From contig JAIWND010000009.1 of assembly GCA_025330725.1 (NCBI GenBank), positions 682,001 through 746,000 on the forward strand: 64,000 nt of DNA, read 5' to 3'. Both the position numbers and the translations under genes were made by a program. Below the pieces are notes generated by a model. That model had not been told where the DNA came from. It saw only the letters and a list, made by a program, of their open reading frames with translations, and did no database searches. This stretch comes from Chlamydoabsidia padenii (taxonomy: Eukaryota > Mucoromycota > Mucoromycetes > Mucorales > Cunninghamellaceae). Below, piece by piece: positions 59,476 to 64,000 of the stretch (within the stretch, counting starts at the first letter, position 1; every line of letters begins with the position of its first letter).

Positions 59476-61578
59476 CTAAGGGTGAGGAGGATGTTGTTGA
59501 GGAGGTGAGTTCAATCCAAACATGGTTCCTGAGATTCTTCGCATGGCCGCTTCACGTTTCGACATACTTCCCGAGGCAGAAGAACTGATTGAATCTATAA
59601 TACAAATAATAATAAAAAAGAAGAGAGTAAGATAAAGAGTCTAGTCATCAAATGGAGTACTTACTTGACCGAGATCTGGGTGTATCGCTGGGAATAGATT
59701 GAGGACCAATGGTGGAATGAATGGAGGTGGAATCATGATGAGCTGGAAGAGGAGGTGGAGACATAGTGTTGCTGTCCAGTTGTAATGGAGGGATAGTACT
59801 ATAATGACCACCCGCTTTATCCGATGTCATGGATCGTTGAGAGGATGTCGATGTGGATCGCTTCGTCTAAAAATATCATATAACAAAATTAGTCCATCCA
59901 TCCATCTTTTTTCCCTCCCCCCCCCCCTTAACTTTATGTCTATTCTTACCCTAACTTGTCTACCAGGTGATGGTGGGATGGATCTAAATACGGCAGGGAT
60001 ACTATATATAAAAACAAATTGTAAGCATACTATTCGATATTCTATATCATGACATTTCCCCCCTTCTTACCCTTCATCCAATGGAATATCATCAGTAGAC
60101 ATGTTATTTTGTTTTCGGAATTGGACAAGTTCACCCTTGTATTTGTTGCATTGTTGAGCCTTGTGAAGGACTATTGGTATTAAAAAAAAAAAAAAAAAAA
60201 AAATCAGTTTCCATCCACGTTATCAAAAGTCAGTCAGTTTTTACTTACATTCCTTTTCCATTTCGCTTGTCTTGTTCTTCAAACTTGCCACTTCAGCCAG
60301 CAAGATTTCGATGGTAGATGATGATGGATCGCCATAAGGAGAAGAGATACTGCCACTTGATGCATTCCACTTTTTGGCACTATAGTTTCTAAATGTTAGT
60401 CTATCATTTCCCCCCTTTCTTATTGAGTATTTTGACTTACCTGAGAGCAGGTGATGGGTGAGTAGGAAGAGCAGGGCTAGCACCAGGTGTAGAATCGTGA
60501 AGTATGGTTCTTGGCGAGGAGACATTGGATTTGGGTTGTTGAGCCTTGAGTGCATCCAGTTCTTTTTGGTGTGTACAGCAACAACTACGCAATTTGTTGA
60601 CAATGAATTCTTGTTCTTGTTCCAATGCATTTTCCATATCAATCTTTTCCTTTTGTAACTAAATTTCAAAAAGATAAAATGTTGTGAGTACCTTGTAAGA
60701 TCCCCCTTCCTCCCTCCTTTGTTATTGTATTAATCACTTACACGATTGAGTTTCTTTTGTAGCATGTTTGTCATATATTCTTCTTCTTGTTCCACCTGCA
60801 TTAAAAGTTCGCTTTTCTCCTTTTTGAGTCCAGTGATGCGTTTCAATAGTTTGTTGGAAATGTATTCTTCTTCTTGTTCCGCCAAAGCCGTCATGTTGAC
60901 CGTGAGTTGTTTCAATGTTTGATTATCATGTCGCAAGATATTCACATGCCCTTGTTCCATTTCCACTTCGAATTCCAATTTCTTGATTTGTGTTTGTTGT
61001 TGACGTCTTTGTTCAAACAGTTGCTGTATGGTATTTTTCAATTGTTGTATATCGTCAGTAGCCAAAAGAGTGGTCAGCTCATTGTCACTATAGTCCAAAA
61101 TAAAAGTGGTGGAGATGAGTAGTCTTGTTCATAATAACCACACCCCTTACCCCCTTTTCTCTGTTTACTCTTTATTCTTCTTTACCCATCAGTTTGATTA
61201 TTTTCCACTTTGCCAAGAGTATGCTTAAACTTTTGAGCTCGTGATTCAAGATCAGCTTCCATGGTTGATTTGGTTTTTCGAGCCTATTTCATTTGCACAA
61301 ATAGTAAGAAGAGACATTAAATGAGTACAATAAGGAGTGCATAGTTTCTTCTTGATGGTCATCTTACCTTTTCCAGTTGATCGCGTATAGAGTCATTCAA
61401 GGTTTTTTCATTTTGATGAAGTTCCTTCAACAGTCGAGTATTCTGATTAAAAGCAGAAAAGAGTAAGATGACGACGACATAAAAACATGATTAGTATAAA
61501 GGTACCTACTTCATCATCAACTTTGGAGTTGTTCTTGCTCTGGTCAGCATCAGGTGTAGGGTGTTCGACGTGGTCCAT
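59476..61578 (-). CDS. Coiled-coil protein, CCDC6 (DUF2046)-like
   Basis: Ten exons, 61510-61578, 61368-61442, 61186-61283, 60742-61087, 60441-60658, 60249-60379, 60071-60170, 59950-60001, 59665-59866 and 59476-59594, sum to 469 residues. Residues 20-230 are a near-continuous coiled coil with the diagnostic repeated unit EQEEEYISNKLLKRI, EQEEEYMTNMLQKKLNRL and EQEQEFIVNKL. That E-x-E-E-E-x-(V/L/I)-x-N-x-L unit, in three copies, is the CCDC6/H4 signature. The rest is Ser/Pro-rich and probably disordered. CCDC6 proteins are poorly characterised scaffolds linked to checkpoint signalling in animals; the fungal role is unknown. Two Cys-rich positions (RSCCCTHQ) interrupt the coil. Confidence 0.8.
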
Positions 61579-62196
61579 TATAAAACAAAGGTAGGTGCAA
61601 AAAGAAGGGGGGAAAAGAAAGAAAAAAAAAGACAAAAAAATAAAAAAAAAAGAACTTGCCAGACAATGAGAACATCGAAGGCGGGATTTGAAATTTAAGA
61701 GCGAGCGGCGTTCCAATATCATCAGCAGACGAACTGGAGTTTCTCCACGCATGAAAACAAGCTTCAATCAACCTTTTGAAACCATGAAATAAACAATAGC
61801 AGGTGACTTGAGTGAGAGCAGTTTCAAAAAAGAAAATAAAATTGATTCTGAGGGTAAAGGGGTCAAACTGGGTACATGGTCTATAAGGCCTGGAATGCAA
61901 GAAGAATCCTTAAAAAGGCAAAAAGAGAATGGAATGAACCAATCGATGAATTCTTTCTCTTCAATAGACATAAAAAAACAATAAACAAGTTAACCTTAAT
62001 AGTGGAAATGTTTGTTTGACAATGATTTTTTTAAAAGGTTGAAGAAAATGGGGTAGGTTCGATCTGAACCAATCATTTGTTTTTCCGAATTCTGCAAAAT
62101 TTGTTTTAAATACCAGGAGATGAAAAATTCCCACTTTTCTTTTCTTCTCAACTTTTTCTCCATACCCTTTCCATACACATACATACTATATATAAA
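61579..62196. promoter_or_regulatory. Divergent promoter CCDC6-like / SDR gene
   Basis: This 618-bp region contains GCGGGATTTGAAA (61681-61693), a close match to the consensus, about 105 bp from the CCDC6-like start. Several A/T runs are present. Antisense-looking ORFs here are low complexity. Confidence 0.5.
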
Positions 62197-63166
62197 ATGA
62201 CTGCTGCCTCTATGGAACTATCATCATCACCTAGTATTGCTGATCAATATGGCTCACTCAAGGGAAAAGTCGCCGTGGGTAAGTCTTGTTGAAATTTAAA
62301 AGTGATTCATTTTTACTAACCCCCCCCTCTTTTTTATACTTCTAGTAACCGGCGGTGCTAGAGGTCTTGGTTATGAAATGATGCGCTCATTAGCTGAAAG
62401 TGGTGCCTCTGTCGCTTGCATTGATCTATTGGCCGAAACAGGTGCAGAATCAGTGGCCTTGATCGAAAAGGAATGTGGTGTAAAAGCAACAAGCTGGGGA
62501 TGTGACGTGACCAACGACGAAGAAGTGGCCATGCTCTTTGATCAAATCGTACAACAACATGGTGGTATCGATATATTGGTAACTGCTGCTGGGATCAATC
62601 AAGTCTGTCCTGCTATTGATTATACTGCTGCTAGCTTCAGAAAGATCTTTGATGTCAATGTCAGTGGTACCTTTTTCTGCGTCCAACAAGCTGCAAAGTA
62701 AGTTTTTGACAGCAATTGTAAACTAAACCAAAGAGTCCAAGTTAATCCTCTCTTTTTGTAATATTATAGACATATGATCAAGTTGGGTACTGGTGGATCG
62801 ATCATCACTGTTGCATCTATGTCTGCACATATCACCAACACACCCCAAACACATGCACCTTATAATGCAACCAAAGCGGCGGTCTTACAATTAACAAAAT
62901 CATTGGCTTGTGAATGGGCTCCTCACAATATCCGGGTTACTGCCATCTCTCCTGGTTACTTTGATACTGCCATGAACCGACAGGTGCTTGCTCAACAGGG
63001 TGAAGAAGGAACCAAGATGCGACGTTATTGGGAACAACATACACCCATGGGTCGAATGGGTACTCCTCATGAATTGAAAGGTGTTGTCGTTTTTTTGGCA
63101 TCGGATGCTTCCACGTTTGTTACAGGTACCGAAGTTGTGGTCGATGGTGGTTATACCGCTTGGTAA
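62197..63166 (+). CDS. Short-chain dehydrogenase/reductase (classical SDR)
   Basis: Exons 62197-62278, 62346-62697 and 62770-63166 give 276 residues. The Rossmann start VTGGARGLGYEM (TGxxxGxG) is followed by an acidic residue at the end of beta-2 (VACIDLL), which favours NAD(H) over NADP(H). TAAGIN replaces the usual NNAG. The catalytic Ser lies in SIITVASMSAH and the Tyr/Lys in APYNATKAAV (Y-x3-K). ISPGYFDTAM and VVVDGGYTAW close the fold. The sequence resembles fungal polyol/sorbose-reductase-type SDRs, but substrate cannot be called. Cytosolic; no targeting signal seen. Confidence 0.92.
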
Positions 63167-63423
63167 TTCAAAATCCCGACACATTTGCGTTTCCCCCCCC
63201 CCTTCATCCCCCATAGCTTATACATACATTGTCTTTTATTGTAGCTTCATATCATCATTCCTATAGTATAGTATCTCATTCTTAAAATATAAATAAAGTA
63301 TCTTACTACACCCTTGCTTTTGAACTTTACCATGATTGCTTGATTTTTTGTTCCTTGATATTTAAATGCCGACGGTCGCTTTTTTTTTTTTTTTTTCCCT
63401 CCACACTTCTTCTTCCCTTCTTT
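63167..63423. promoter_or_regulatory. GGPP synthase promoter
   Basis: The 257-bp gap has the motif ATTCAAAATCCCG at 63167-63179, directly after the SDR stop codon, plus a T-run and CT-rich leader just before the GGPP synthase start. Confidence 0.45.
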
Positions 63424-64000
63424 ATGGACTCAAACCTATTATCATCAACCGATTCCGCAACACCAGCTTCGGATAAGGTAAATCATGCTTCTTAACTTTA
63501 TGAACAATGGCTCATCTTCTTACTGACACTTAGATTTTATTAGAACCCTATCAGTATTTGTTGGGTCAATGTGGTAAGGCAACAACGACAAAAGTTATAA
63601 AAGGATTCGAACTCTGGTTAAGTGTACCAACAAGTACCTTACAAGTAATCACTGAAGTCACTGAAATGCTCCACAATGCTAGTTTAATGTAAGTAGGTGG
63701 GACTTTAAACAGGATATGTACCTATACTCACCTTTTTCTTCTTCTTCTTTTTTAGGATTGACGACGTCCAAGATGGCTCTCACCTACGACGCTCCATTCC
63801 AGCAGCCCATGAAATCTATGGAATACCACAGACTATCAACTGTGCCAACTATATCTGCTTTTTGGCCTTGAAACGCATTGTCGAACTGGGTAATCCTCTG
63901 ATGGTCACTATCTTTACTGAAGAACTCCTCAACTTATATCAGGGGCAAGGGATCGAATTATTTTGGCGTGATGCATTGATTTGTCCGACCGAATCAGAAT
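63424..64000 (+). CDS. Geranylgeranyl diphosphate synthase, carG-like (partial, continues past window)
   Basis: Exons 63424-63477, 63534-63688 and 63756 onward join in phase. The translation reads [15 protein letters not shown], then [20 protein letters not shown] with the first Asp-rich motif DDVQD and following Arg pair, then [19 protein letters not shown], then [18 protein letters not shown]. This is the N-terminal half of a trans-prenyltransferase of the short-chain GGPP synthase group, close to the carG protein of Mucor-type fungi, which supplies GGPP for carotenoids, trisporoids and protein prenylation. The second Asp-rich motif and the C-terminus are beyond base 64000. Confidence 0.93.

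Overview
The window is a eukaryotic nuclear segment from a fungus, most likely an early-diverging one of the Mucoromycota (Mucorales-like). Nearly every gene is cut by short introns with GTAAG-type donors and TAG/CAG acceptors. The DNA is AT-rich with long A/T homopolymers, genes are closely packed on both strands, and the protein families are typically fungal (BST1/PGAP1, SPT16, DUF3605, F-BAR/RhoGAP, a carG-like geranylgeranyl diphosphate synthase). I found no rRNA, tRNA, CRISPR array or prokaryotic operon. Exon models were built by hand from splice signals, and most of them sum to an exact number of codons.

Layout. 1-16 kb: RNF5/RNF185-like RING ligase (partial), RNF216-like RBR ligase with membrane segments inside the IBR, DUF3605 protein, seven-knuckle CCHC protein (GIS2/CNBP), FACT subunit SPT16, oxysterol-binding protein, SWC5, and a membrane-anchored GH9 glycosidase. 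16-20.4 kb: a small WWE-like protein, then a decayed stretch with broken genes and dispersed repeats. 20.4-36 kb: GPI inositol-deacylase BST1, a TPR/MYND protein, a peroxisomal ABCD half-transporter, an F-BAR/RhoGAP protein and a PH-domain protein. 36-43.3 kb: a gene-poor stretch with a repeat copy, a protein with an integrase-type H2C2 zinc-binding domain, then a divergent pair encoding a PhyH-type Fe/2-oxoglutarate dioxygenase and a PhnZ-like HD oxygenase. 43.3-48.1 kb: gene-poor, with relics of a membrane-protein gene, a TnpB/Fanzor-like fragment and a 30-bp tandem repeat. 48.1-64 kb: PP4R1-like HEAT protein, mitochondrial EF-Tu, tripeptidyl-peptidase II, CCDC6-like coiled coil, a short-chain dehydrogenase and a partial GGPP synthase.

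Most genes are unrelated housekeeping functions. Two things stand out. (1) The divergent PhyH/HD pair at 41.05-43.27 kb matches bacterial PhnY/PhnZ, the two-enzyme oxidative route that breaks the C-P bond of 2-aminoethylphosphonate. The HD protein keeps the family's metal- and substrate-binding residues at nearly identical spacing, so this may be a fungal phosphonate-catabolism module. (2) A 12-13 bp motif, CGGGATTTGAAA in either orientation, recurs more than 20 times, mostly in the upstream regions of genes of unrelated function, and looks like a general promoter element of this genome.
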